Assembly: GCF_001579945.1 (NCBI RefSeq)
Contig: NZ_CP011971.1
Coordinates: 2,568,001 to 2,632,000, forward strand
From: Steroidobacter denitrificans
GTDB lineage: Bacteria > Pseudomonadota > Gammaproteobacteria > Steroidobacterales > Steroidobacteraceae
Direction: 5' to 3'
Length of the DNA stretch: 64,000 bases
In this document: positions 46,277 through 54,743 of the stretch, piece by piece
Layout: every line of letters starts with the position of its first letter
Numbering within the stretch: the stretch's first letter is position 1
The notes under the pieces: model-generated
Told to the model about the DNA's origin: nothing
What the model saw: only the letters and a program-made list of their open reading frames with translations
Database searches by the model: none
Program-made: the position numbers and the translations under genes

Positions 46277-46449
46277 GAAGACAGGGCGCCACACATAGGT
46301 AGGTACCGGACGAACAACATGACGCGCCGCACACAAGTGCAGGAAATACCGCGTCACAAAAGCCGATAACAAGCCGGCTGCGCTCCATATGCGATATCCG
46401 CCGCTGCGAACAGCCGCGACGCGGCGGCGTCGTTCGACCGGCCGATGTC
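46277..46449. other. Spacer between divergent promoters of the CoA transferase and dehydrogenase operons
   Basis: No gene or clear element is seen in these 173 bases. They separate two outward-facing TTGACA promoters, each with its own copy of the island operator. Confidence 0.4.
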
Positions 46450-46489
46450 TTGACAATTCATCCGCTCGGCGTAAAGTGAACGTCGTTCA
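46450..46489 (+). promoter_or_regulatory. Promoter and perfect palindromic operator of the dehydrogenase pair operon
   Basis: TTGACA (46450-46455), 16-base spacer and TAAAGT (46472-46477) are directly followed by the palindrome TGAACGTCGTTCA (46477-46489), which is perfect around the central T. It is followed by ATTATAA, as at the TonB receptor site. The operator abuts the -10, typical of repression. The predicted leader to the ATG at 46732 is long, about 245 nt, and contains no gene that I can support. Confidence 0.68.
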
Positions 46490-46731
46490 ATTATAAGTTT
46501 TTAGCATCATGTGCCTGCGATTGAGCCCAAGGATTGGCCTGGAACGCGGAAACGGCACCGCCGGAGCGGCTGCGGCCGATTGCAATGGCGCGTCCGAGTC
46601 CTCTGTGGTTTGCCATGAGCATGCGCGGCGAATGTGCACCCGGTGAATAGCGCCCGGGCCTTTACCGTGGCCGCGAGAGCGGATCTGCGCGGCGCGAGGA
46701 ACTACACGTCGAGAGTCAAGAGGACCAACTC

Positions 46732-47907
46732 ATGGATTTTGATCTGAGTCCACAGGAACAGAAGTATCAGGAACAGGTCAGGGAGTTCATCCGGGCCAAC
46801 ATCACGCCCGAGGTACGCTGGAGCCTTAGCTACGCAGGGTTGGTCGATACTCCTGAGCGAAATGCCTTCATCGACAAACTGGTCGAGAAAGGTTGGCTGA
46901 AATTCGGCTTTCCCAGCGAATACGGGGGTGACGGCATTGCCAATCCGATGGCGAAATTCATCCTCAACATGGAACTGATGCTGGCCAACTGCCCAATCGT
47001 CGGTAAAAGCCTCGGGCAGATCTGCGGCGCCCTGATGCTCTACGGGAGCGAAGAACTCAAGCGCGAATTCATCGGGCGTACGCTGTGCAACGAAATCCAG
47101 TGGGCGCTGGCCTACAGCGAGCCAGGTGCCGGTTCCGATCTGGCGAATCTGCGTTGCAGCGCAGTGGCGGATGGCGAGGATTTCATCATCAATGGTGAAA
47201 AGCGCTGGATCACTTCAGCTCACTTCGCCGACTATTTCTGGCTGGCGGTACGCACCGATTCCAGCGGCCGCAAGCAGGAGGGAATCAGTCTGTTCATCGT
47301 AGATACGGACTCTCCCGGTGTCACCATCGAGCCCATTCGCATGGTGTTCAAGGGGCATCGCACCAATACCGTACGCTTCGATAACGTACGGGTGCCGCGC
47401 GCGCGCCTGGTGGGTGAATTGAATCAGGGTTGGAAGGAAATCGCGAATGCGCTCAACCTGGAACGATTCCTGATGGCTGCTTCCTTTCCGGCGGTGGGCC
47501 GCTATCGGATGCTGACAGAGTGGGCACGCACCGCAAAGGTCGACGGTAAAAGTCTTCTCGATGATCCTGTCGCACGGCACAAGCTAGCCAGAGTAGACGT
47601 TCTGATCGAAATGGCGCGACTCCTCGAAATTCGCTGCATCGCCCGTTATACGGCAAATCCCGCTGCAATACCGGGTGCGGAAGCCATGATGAATAAAGCC
47701 ATGGCGGCCATCGCCTATGCCGAACTGATCGATACGACGCTGGATTTGATGGGCCCGGACGGCTATGTGCTGGATGAAGACGCACCCATGAGCGGCGAAA
47801 TACCGTCCTGCTATCTGGAGAGCGGCCACATGAAAGTCGCCGCGGCAGGACTGGACGTGGCCAGAAATATGATTGCAAAGCAGCATCTACGCCTGCCGAG
47901 CAGCTAA
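46732..47907 (+). CDS. Acyl-CoA dehydrogenase (alpha-type partner)
   Basis: A 391-residue FAD-dependent dehydrogenase: WLKFGFPSEYGGDG, WALAYSEPGAGSDLANLRC, GEKRWITSAHFADYFW and FDNVRVPRARLVGE are the FAD and substrate-binding signatures. The C-terminus lacks the usual GTSEIQ-like motif and instead ends around ESGHMKVAAAGLDVARNMIAKQHL. It is followed after nine nt by another dehydrogenase gene, so an alpha2beta2 complex of the steroid-degrader type is likely. Confidence 0.9.
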   Translation: MDFDLSPQEQKYQEQVREFIRANITPEVRWSLSYAGLVDTPERNAFIDKLVEKGWLKFGFPSEYGGDGIANPMAKFILNMELMLANCPIVGKSLGQICGALMLYGSEELKREFIGRTLCNEIQWALAYSEPGAGSDLANLRCSAVADGEDFIINGEKRWITSAHFADYFWLAVRTDSSGRKQEGISLFIVDTDSPGVTIEPIRMVFKGHRTNTVRFDNVRVPRARLVGELNQGWKEIANALNLERFLMAASFPAVGRYRMLTEWARTAKVDGKSLLDDPVARHKLARVDVLIEMARLLEIRCIARYTANPAAIPGAEAMMNKAMAAIAYAELIDTTLDLMGPDGYVLDEDAPMSGEIPSCYLESGHMKVAAAGLDVARNMIAKQHLRLPSS

Positions 47908-47916
47908 GGGAGCAGC

Positions 47917-49068
47917 ATGAATATCGATCTGACGCCTGAACAGGAGGAACTCAAGTCGGCGGTACGCCGGTTCCTGGAGAGGGAGTGTTCGCTCCAGGTC
48001 GTGGCAGCGCTCGAAAAAGATCCGCTCGGCTATTCTCCCGAGCTCTGGACTGAAATGGCCAGTATGGGCATGACGGCAATGCCGCTGCCCGAAGCCTACG
48101 GAGGCAGCGGGCTGGGCATGGCCGAGATCGTAACGCTGGCTCGGGAGATCGGCCGCGTTATGCTCCCTAGTCCCTATATCCCAACGGTAATGCTTGCAGG
48201 GGGCATTCTGGTTGCGCTCGGCAACGACGAACAGAAGCGGCGCTACCTGCCCCGCATCGCCCGGGGCGAAGCTGTCCTGAGCTTTGCACTGCAGGAGGCA
48301 GGCGGAGGCTTCGGTACAAATGGTATCGCGGCTTCCGCCCGCGCCGCGAAGGGAGGCGGATTCATACTGAACGGCCAGAAGCGGTTCGTCGAGTTTGCAC
48401 CCGCCGCCGAGCGCATCATCGTAGCGGCACGATCCGGCGATGCGGATTCGGCAGGAAACGACGGATTGATACTATGTTCGGTCGACCCGGAAGATTCCCG
48501 CGTCACCCTGAAACCCATCCGGACCCTGGCGCGCGATCGTCAGTGCCATATCGAGTTTGACGATGTAACAGTCGCCAAGGAGGACGTGATTGGCACACCG
48601 GGACAAATATGGACCAGCTTGAACGGCGTCATCCAACGTGCCGTCGTCGCGTTCTCCGCCTGCATGCTGGGCGCATCGGAGCGCGCACAGGAACTCGGCA
48701 AGGACTATGCTTGCCAGCGTATCCAGTTCGGCAAGCCGATAGCGGCCTTCCAGGCCATCCAGCACCACCTGGCACAGATGGTGATCGAGAACACCGCTGT
48801 GGAGACCATGATCTACTATGCAGCCTGGAATCTCGACAAAGGCAACCCTGCGCAAGCCGAGGTTGCCCGCGCCAAGCTCGCCGCAGGCAATGCAGTCAGA
48901 TTCACCACATCGAAGTCCGCGGAAATCTATGGCGGCATGGGTTTCGTCGACGAGGTCGATATTGCCTACTATTTGCGGCGCGGCAAGCAGTGGCAGCTGC
49001 AAATGGGCGATCCGCGCTACTGGGAGGAGGCTTTGATCCATGCGCTGTACGCTCTGCCGGCAGCATGA
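47917..49068 (+). CDS. Acyl-CoA dehydrogenase (beta-type partner)
   Basis: A 383-residue acyl-CoA dehydrogenase-like protein. The N-terminal PLPEAYGGSGLGMAEIV and C-terminal YACQRIQFGKPIAAFQAIQHHLAQM and AEIYGGMGFVDEVDIAYYLRR are conserved. The FAD-binding SEPGAGSD segment is replaced by FALQEAGGGFGTNG, so it may not bind FAD as its partner does. GGGAGCAGC precedes the ATG. It is coupled to the gene before it. Confidence 0.9.
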   Translation: MNIDLTPEQEELKSAVRRFLERECSLQVVAALEKDPLGYSPELWTEMASMGMTAMPLPEAYGGSGLGMAEIVTLAREIGRVMLPSPYIPTVMLAGGILVALGNDEQKRRYLPRIARGEAVLSFALQEAGGGFGTNGIAASARAAKGGGFILNGQKRFVEFAPAAERIIVAARSGDADSAGNDGLILCSVDPEDSRVTLKPIRTLARDRQCHIEFDDVTVAKEDVIGTPGQIWTSLNGVIQRAVVAFSACMLGASERAQELGKDYACQRIQFGKPIAAFQAIQHHLAQMVIENTAVETMIYYAAWNLDKGNPAQAEVARAKLAAGNAVRFTTSKSAEIYGGMGFVDEVDIAYYLRRGKQWQLQMGDPRYWEEALIHALYALPAA

Positions 49069-49201
49069 GCCGCCCCGAGCGGGATCCTCGAACGCTTCCG
49101 GCTGAAGGAAAGACTCGATCTTCCAAAGGGCATCGCAATCAGATGCTCACGCACGTCAGTCGAATCCGCCACGCCGGTCCATCGACGACACTGAGGCGAA
49201 C

Positions 49202-49963
49202 ATGAAAAACATGCTGAAAGATAAAGTCGTTCTGGTGACGGGTGGCGCATCCGGTATCGGAGCAGTGGCGGCGAACGCCTTTGCACGCGAAGGTGCCGCT
49301 GTCGTTCTTGCGGATATACAGCTCGAGGCTGGTGCCAAGATTGCCGAGTCGATTTGCGATGCAGGCGGGAAAGCCCTCTTCGTGAAAGCCGATGTGACCC
49401 TTGAAGCTGACGTAAAAGACATGGTGACGACGACCGTGAAAACCTTTGGACGTCTGGACTGCGCTTTCAATAACGCCGGGGTCGAAAGCACACCCGGCGA
49501 CACTGTTCAGTGCACCAACGAGAACTGGGACCGTACGATCAATATCAATCTTCGCGGTATCTGGTGGTGTATGAAGTATGAAATTCCCGAAATGATCAAA
49601 ACCGGCGGCGGCGCCATCGTGAACTCATCCTCGATTGCAGGAATGATCGCCTTTCCAGGCCTTCCCGCCTACGTGGCGAGCAAACATGGGGTCATCGGGC
49701 TGAGCAAGAACGCGGCGCTCGAATTTGCAACCCAGAATATCCGTGTCAATGCGCTATGCCCGGGCGTGATTCATACGGCGATGATCGACCGGCTCACCCA
49801 CGGTGAGGAACAGGCTGAGCGCGCAATGGCCGAAGGCGCACCCATGGGACGCATGGGCACTCCGGAAGAGATTGCACGAACGGCGCTCTGGCTCTGTTCG
49901 GACGAATCGTCATTTGTGACGGGCCATGCCCTGGTTGCCGACGGCGGCTGGGTCGCGAGGTAA
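49202..49963 (+). CDS. SDR family oxidoreductase
   Basis: A 253-residue classical SDR: TGGASGIG for the nucleotide, FNNAGVE, the catalytic Ser in NSSSIAG, and Tyr-Lys in YVASKHG. The end LVADGGWVAR is typical. It probably oxidises a 3-hydroxyacyl-CoA or a ring hydroxyl. It follows the dehydrogenase pair by 133 nt; GAGGCGAAC stands before the ATG. It is the last intact gene of the catabolic island. Confidence 0.92.
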   Translation: MKNMLKDKVVLVTGGASGIGAVAANAFAREGAAVVLADIQLEAGAKIAESICDAGGKALFVKADVTLEADVKDMVTTTVKTFGRLDCAFNNAGVESTPGDTVQCTNENWDRTININLRGIWWCMKYEIPEMIKTGGGAIVNSSSIAGMIAFPGLPAYVASKHGVIGLSKNAALEFATQNIRVNALCPGVIHTAMIDRLTHGEEQAERAMAEGAPMGRMGTPEEIARTALWLCSDESSFVTGHALVADGGWVAR

Positions 49964-49979
49964 GCGCAAGGGCGGCAGA

Positions 49980-50360
49980 CTACGGGGTATCCAGGTGACC
50001 AGTCTTCGTAGAATACGCAACGGATATCCCCCGATCCGCTTCGTACGCTTCACGGGATCGGCGCTGACCGAAGGCGTCCAACGCCACCGCATCGAGGGCG
50101 TTGAGGTGGCGATTACCGAGCCGCGCTTCCTCGCCAGCCACACCTCGGAAATCCACGATCACATCGTCAAGTGGTTCGCCAAAGTTGCGCTGCTGGAAGG
50201 CTACGCGCGAAACCGTACGGCCCTCCATGCCAGGCGCATAGGCTTCGCCCAGCAGAGCCGCCAAATAGAAACCGCCGACACCGCCTTCAAAAGTAAAGCC
50301 GGCACCTCCGGCAAGCTCGGAAGATTGAGTCCCGGACGCATTTCTGTTCTGCGTGGTCAT
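49980..50360 (-). pseudogene. Truncated 5' fragment of a large gene of unknown, possibly defence, function
   Basis: From ATG 50360 the frame encodes about 80 residues that look like a genuine protein start (SSELAGGAGFTFEGGVGG; VSRVAFQQRNFGEPLDDVIV) and then changes character before stopping at 49980. The first part resembles the N-terminus of large bacterial proteins found in defence contexts, by memory only. The remainder looks like unrelated sequence after a deletion joint near 50120. It lies directly after the damaged toxin gene. Confidence 0.4.
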
Positions 50361-50403
50361 TGCGCTTGCCGCTAAAGAATTCGCATCAACAGTCTTCCCC
50401 GCT

Positions 50404-50695
50404 CTATCCAATTCGTGCGAGGAGCTGTTCGATCACGTCGCTGACCTCGCGCTGGCGCAACGCTCTCCGTGTCGGCGAGGATCTGGAGATCGATCACGAT
50501 GTCAACATCCATCGTGCCGGCGTGCGCCGGCACAGAGGGCGGCCGCGCCTTCACCAGATACCGCGGGGTGAGTCCGCCGACCAAGTAGACCGACTCCTTC
50601 CAAGGCCCTAGTCCACGCAACAAAGTCACAAGCACACGTTCGCAGTCCCGCGTATATTGATCGGTGTAGCCGTCGAATGTCGCGGGCTTGGCCAT
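50404..50695 (-). pseudogene. AbiEii-like nucleotidyltransferase toxin with an internal deletion
   Basis: The first 76 or so residues are a normal nucleotidyltransferase start (SVYLVGGLTPRYLV, then GTMDVDIVIDL with the metal-binding Asp residues). After LQILADTE the frame becomes unrelated. In another frame, starting at about 50463, the sequence reads ALRQREVSDVIEQLLARIG and then a stop at 50404-50406, which looks like the authentic C-terminus. An out-of-frame internal deletion of perhaps 200 codons is the simplest explanation. The ATG overlaps the antitoxin stop by one base (TGATG). Confidence 0.6.
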
Positions 50696-51777
50696 CAGAA
50701 ACCGATCCTCTCGCGACGCAGGTGTTCGGCCATCTCCTTGGCACGACCTTCACCGCGCAATAGGTCGAGATAGACTTGAATCGGGCTCGCCAGCCAGACT
50801 CCGCCCACTTGCTGGCGGAACAACAGTTCTCCCGCGGACTTCACCTCGATGACGGCGAGGTTTGACCCTTCGCTGACGACACGCGCATCCAGTTCGGCTA
50901 TCGCCACATCGGCGTCGGCATTCGGCAGGAGCCGGGTGCGCACTTGCGAGATACCGGACAAGAACGGTGCATAGCGCTGCGCGGCGGCTTCGTAGCTCAC
51001 AGCGTAGCCAACCTGATGCGCGTCGAGGACCTGACCGAGCCGTTCGATCAGTGCATCGGATTTCAAGCCAGGCACGTAGTAACGACGCAGCGCCGGCGCA
51101 CGCAAAGCCGCAAGCTGCTTGGCCCAGGCATCGAGTAGCGCGCCGGGCTCACGCAAGTGACGCTCCTTACTTGGTCCCTGCCCGCGCGACACCAGCCAGT
51201 CGAACCTATCCAATTGGCTCAACACATCGGAAGCGGTGGACGGCGCCACTTGGGCCTGTTCGGCCACCTCAGTGACACCAAACCAGTCCTGGTGGCGGAC
51301 CAAGAGTGCGTGCACCACCTGTGCACGTCGCCCCGAGAACAGCGACCGCACTGATTTTTCCAAGGTCTTCGGAGGCGGTTTGTCGATGTAGACGTAGGCA
51401 CCGGAGGCAGGCAGAAACAGGCTCCCGCCACTGTCGTAGTAACCGACGCGTTCGTTCCTGAGCAGTTCCTTCGCACCAGGTGACAAGGATTCGGCGATAA
51501 GCAGGGGCTGCTCGTCGGCATGCGGCGGCTGACGTAGCACCTTGAACTGCCATAGCACTTGGCGAACGTCTCGGGGGTAGACGGCTTTCTTCGCCTCGAC
51601 CAGCAGGATGATCGACTTGCCAGCGACGTTCAGATGAATCTTGGCGTCGAGACGGTCACCTGCGGCCGTGGCGATTTCCACACCATTTGATTCGACATGC
51701 ACATCCGGCAATTCCTGGACGGAGACCAAGAACTGGTCAATCAAAGCCTGTTCGGTCGCGGCCGACTCGGTCATCAT
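50695..51777 (-). CDS. AbiEi-like type IV antitoxin / transcriptional regulator
   Basis: A 360-residue protein. Residues 15-110 resemble a restriction-endonuclease-like domain (DAKIHLNVAGKSIILLVEAKKAVYPRDVRQVLWQF). Residues 145-215 hold a winged helix (FGVTEVAEQAQVAPSTASDVLSQLDRFDWLVSRGQG). The C-terminal part (residues 215-360) matches AbiEi-type antitoxins. The gene order antitoxin then nucleotidyltransferase with overlapping codons is that of AbiE systems, whose antitoxin represses its own promoter. The start is one of two adjacent ATGs (51777 or 51774). The gene seems intact although its toxin is broken. Confidence 0.75.
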   Translation of the reverse strand: MMTESAATEQALIDQFLVSVQELPDVHVESNGVEIATAAGDRLDAKIHLNVAGKSIILLVEAKKAVYPRDVRQVLWQFKVLRQPPHADEQPLLIAESLSPGAKELLRNERVGYYDSGGSLFLPASGAYVYIDKPPPKTLEKSVRSLFSGRRAQVVHALLVRHQDWFGVTEVAEQAQVAPSTASDVLSQLDRFDWLVSRGQGPSKERHLREPGALLDAWAKQLAALRAPALRRYYVPGLKSDALIERLGQVLDAHQVGYAVSYEAAAQRYAPFLSGISQVRTRLLPNADADVAIAELDARVVSEGSNLAVIEVKSAGELLFRQQVGGVWLASPIQVYLDLLRGEGRAKEMAEHLRRERIGF

Positions 51778-51784
51778 TGAGGCT

Positions 51785-51802
51785 ATTCTCTGAACAGCGA
51801 AT
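51785..51802. promoter_or_regulatory. Palindromic operator 1 of the AbiEi-like gene
   Basis: The 18-base palindrome ATTCTCTGAACAGCGAAT (ATTC-N-CTG-AA-CAG-N-GAAT) lies eight bases before the ATG. A TATAGT -10-like box sits upstream on the minus strand (51814-51809). The same pattern recurs at 51837-51858. Confidence 0.65.
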
Positions 51803-51836
51803 AACGCCACTATATCGAATATTCGGCGTAATTGCT

Positions 51837-51858
51837 AAATTCACTGTTCAGCGAATTT
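51837..51858. promoter_or_regulatory. Palindromic operator 2 of the AbiEi-like gene
   Basis: A 22-base palindrome with arms AAATTC-N-CTG and CAG-N-GAATTT around TT. It shares the CTG-NN-CAG core with operator 1 and overlaps a -35-like TTAGCA on the minus strand. Two operators flanking the promoter fit the cooperative autoregulation known for AbiEi. Confidence 0.65.
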
Positions 51859-51964
51859 GATAGAATCTCCACCGGACCCGCGCGTACCGGGGCAATATTT
51901 CGAGAATTACCCCAAATTTACCCCAACAGCGAAACCGGATATCAAGTAACCTACTGATTCAAAA

Positions 51965-54538
51965 GTGAAAGATCAAGATACAAGCGCACACGCCGGGCAC
52001 ACTCCCGTGATGCAGCAATATTTGCGCATCAAGGCGCAGCATCCCGATGCCCTGCTGTTCTACCGGATGGGTGATTTCTACGAGCTGTTCTTCGAGGATG
52101 CGCGCCGGGCGGCGCGGTTGCTGGACATCACTCTGACGGCCCGTGGCCAGTCGGGCGGGCAGCCCATTCCCATGGCCGGCGTGCCCCATCACAGTGCCGA
52201 GAACTATCTGGCGCGGCTGGTGCGGCGCGGAGAGTCGGTGGCGATCTGCGAGCAGATCGGCGATCCCGGCAAGGCCAAGGGACCGGTGGAACGCCAGGTG
52301 GTGCGTATCGTGACGCCTGGCACGGTGACGGACGACGCCTTCCTGGAGGAACGCCGCGACACGCTCATTGCCGCACTATGCCGTGAAGCCGACGATTTCG
52401 GACTGGCCTGGCTGGAGCTGGCCAGCGGCCGCTTCTGTGTACTGGAGGCTGCCGGGGATGAAGCCCTGGCCAGTGAAATCGAACGATTGCGGCCGGCCGA
52501 ACTGCTGGTGCCCGAACAGACAAAACCGCTTGCCACGAATACCTTCGTTCGCGAACGTCCGGTCTGGCATTTCGACCTGGAGTCCGCCACTCGCCTGTTG
52601 TGCGAGCAGTTCGGTACGCATGATCTGTCGGGCTTCGGCTGTGAGCAGCGCAGGATGGCGGTACGCGCCGCCGGCTGCCTGCTGCAATATGTGCGCGATA
52701 CCCAGAAAGGCGCGCTGCCCCACCTGCGCGGCCTGCGCACCGAGGAACGCAGCGACGCGGTACTGCTGGACGCGGCCACCCGGCGCAATCTCGAGCTCGA
52801 CGTCAGCATGTCCGACCGGCCGGAGAGCACCGTCGCCGCGGTCCTGGATCATACGGCGACCGCCATGGGCGGGCGTGAACTACGCCGCTGGTTGCACCGT
52901 CCATTGCGTGATCGCCGGCCCATCGAGTTGCGCCTGCAGGCCATCGGTGCCTTGATCGAACTCGCCCAGCACGCAGCGCTGCATGAATTGCTGCGTCATG
53001 TGGGTGACATCGAACGTGGCCTGGCACGCGTCGCCCTGAAAAGTGCCCGGCCACGCGATCTGGCGCAATTGCGTGATGCCCTGGCGCTTTTGCCGACATT
53101 GCAAGACCTGCTGGCGCCCATCGATTCCCCGCTGTTGCGGCAACTGGGTCGGCAAGCGGGTACTCATCCGGAAATTCAAGCACTGCTGACCCGCGCCATC
53201 GTCGCATCGCCACCCGCCCTGCTGCGCGACGGCGGCGTGATCGCTGCCGGCTACGACAGCGAGTTCGACGACCTGAAGCGCATCAGCGAACACAGCGATC
53301 AATATCTGCTCGACCTGGAGGCGCGCGAGCGCGAACGCACGGGCATCGCCACGTTGCGGCTGGGTTACAACCGGGTGCAGGGCTATTTCATCGAGGTCAA
53401 CCGCAGCCTCGCCGACCGCGTGCCGGCGGACTACCATCGCCGCCAGACCGTCAAGAACGCCGAGCGTTACATCACGCCGGAACTCAAACAATTCGAAGAC
53501 AAGGTACTGGGAGCGCGCGACCGGGCGCTGGCACGAGAAAAGCAGCTGTACGATGAACTCCTCGACCATCTGATCGAACGGCTCGCCGGCCTGCAATCCA
53601 CCGCGGCGGCGCTCGCCTCGCTCGATGTGCTGGCCAATCTGGCGGAGCGCGCCGTCACCTTGCGCTATGCCGCTCCCGAACTTTGCGACGAACCCGTCAT
53701 CCAGATCAATGAAGGACGCCATCCGGTCGTCGAACGCTTCATCGAGCAACCCTTCGTTCCCAACGACCTGAACCTGCACGACCGGCGCCGCATGCTGGTC
53801 ATCACCGGACCGAACATGGGCGGCAAGTCGACATTCATGCGCCAGACGGCCCTGATCGTCGTACTGGCGCGTATCGGCAGTTTCGTACCGGCAACCGCCG
53901 CCCGCATCGGCCCGGTGGATCGCGTATTCACTCGCATCGGCGCCTCCGACGATCTGGCCGGCGGACGCTCCACATTCATGCTGGAGATGACCGAGGCCGC
54001 CAACATTCTGAACAACGCGACCACCCACAGCCTGGTGCTCATGGACGAGATCGGCCGCGGCACCAGCACCTACGACGGCCTGTCCCTTGCCTGGGCATGC
54101 GCCAACCATATCGCCAAGCACATCCACGCCTTCACCTTGTTTGCCACGCATTACTTCGAGCTGACGGCGCTGGCGGACGATCTAGATGCCTGCGCCAATG
54201 TGCATCTGGATGCCACCGAGCATGGCGATAAACTGATCTTTCTGCACACGGTCAAGGAAGGCCCGGCGAACCAAAGCTATGGACTGCAGGTCGCAGCGCT
54301 GGCCGGCGTGCCGCCCAAGGTCATCACGGCGGCACGATGTTATCTTCACGAGCTCGAGCGGCGCTCGGCCGCCGCGCATGAGCCGCGGCCGCAACAGGAA
54401 CTGGCACTCGAATTCGCCGAGCCCGAACCGCCGCCCCATCCCGCCGTAAGCGCACTGGAACAATTCGATCCGGATGCCATGACGCCACGCGAAGCACTGG
54501 AGGCAATATACAAGCTCAAGGCGCTGACCCCGGCTTGA
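51965..54538 (+). CDS. mutS: DNA mismatch repair protein MutS
   Basis: An 857-residue MutS that recognises mismatches and recruits MutL. The mismatch-binding Phe-x-Glu in GDFYELF, Walker [10 protein letters not shown], the [12 protein letters not shown] Walker B/signature and ATHYFEL are intact. The C-terminal end ([19 protein letters not shown]) includes the tetramerisation segment. The GTG at 51965 fits the family; an ATG 45 bases later would shorten the N-terminus. A short direct repeat TTACCCCAA (51907-51915 and 51918-51926) lies in its upstream region. Confidence 0.98.
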   Translation: MKDQDTSAHAGHTPVMQQYLRIKAQHPDALLFYRMGDFYELFFEDARRAARLLDITLTARGQSGGQPIPMAGVPHHSAENYLARLVRRGESVAICEQIGDPGKAKGPVERQVVRIVTPGTVTDDAFLEERRDTLIAALCREADDFGLAWLELASGRFCVLEAAGDEALASEIERLRPAELLVPEQTKPLATNTFVRERPVWHFDLESATRLLCEQFGTHDLSGFGCEQRRMAVRAAGCLLQYVRDTQKGALPHLRGLRTEERSDAVLLDAATRRNLELDVSMSDRPESTVAAVLDHTATAMGGRELRRWLHRPLRDRRPIELRLQAIGALIELAQHAALHELLRHVGDIERGLARVALKSARPRDLAQLRDALALLPTLQDLLAPIDSPLLRQLGRQAGTHPEIQALLTRAIVASPPALLRDGGVIAAGYDSEFDDLKRISEHSDQYLLDLEARERERTGIATLRLGYNRVQGYFIEVNRSLADRVPADYHRRQTVKNAERYITPELKQFEDKVLGARDRALAREKQLYDELLDHLIERLAGLQSTAAALASLDVLANLAERAVTLRYAAPELCDEPVIQINEGRHPVVERFIEQPFVPNDLNLHDRRRMLVITGPNMGGKSTFMRQTALIVVLARIGSFVPATAARIGPVDRVFTRIGASDDLAGGRSTFMLEMTEAANILNNATTHSLVLMDEIGRGTSTYDGLSLAWACANHIAKHIHAFTLFATHYFELTALADDLDACANVHLDATEHGDKLIFLHTVKEGPANQSYGLQVAALAGVPPKVITAARCYLHELERRSAAAHEPRPQQELALEFAEPEPPPHPAVSALEQFDPDAMTPREALEAIYKLKALTPA

Positions 54539-54600
54539 CCTGACCTGCGGGCCAGCTTCAACCTGACCTGTAAATCGGCTTCACCCTGATCGGCAGGCCG
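54536..54600 (+). repeat. CCTGAC(C)-rich stretch downstream of mutS
   Basis: Starting at the mutS stop codon the sequence contains CTTGACCTGACCTG, CTTCAACCTGACCTG and CTTCACCCTGATCGG in succession. It is the third 3'-flanking stretch of this kind in the window, after pncC and csrA. No hairpin with a U-tract was found. Confidence 0.35.
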
Positions 54601-54743
54601 GCTCCCGCGGCTGGTACGGAACTCTCCTGGTGGATTCCCGAATCATTCGTATCGCAATGTCATAAGACACTTAGACATATGATCGTTCGGTGTTCCTACG
54701 ATTCACCGGCCTGAAAAGATCGTCTTTCACTGGAAATCATGAC

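Noticed and set aside
51907-51926. Direct repeat TTACCCCAA upstream of mutS as an attachment site
   Set aside because: Nine bases are too short, and no integrase or matching copy on the other side of the defence remnant was found.
52880-54151. 423-codon minus-strand open frame inside mutS
   Set aside because: Antisense shadow of MutS, which is complete with all motifs.
54650-54690. FNR/Dnr box in front of nosZ
   Set aside because: Only a lone ATGATCG-type half-site is present; no TGAT-N4-ATCA pair.
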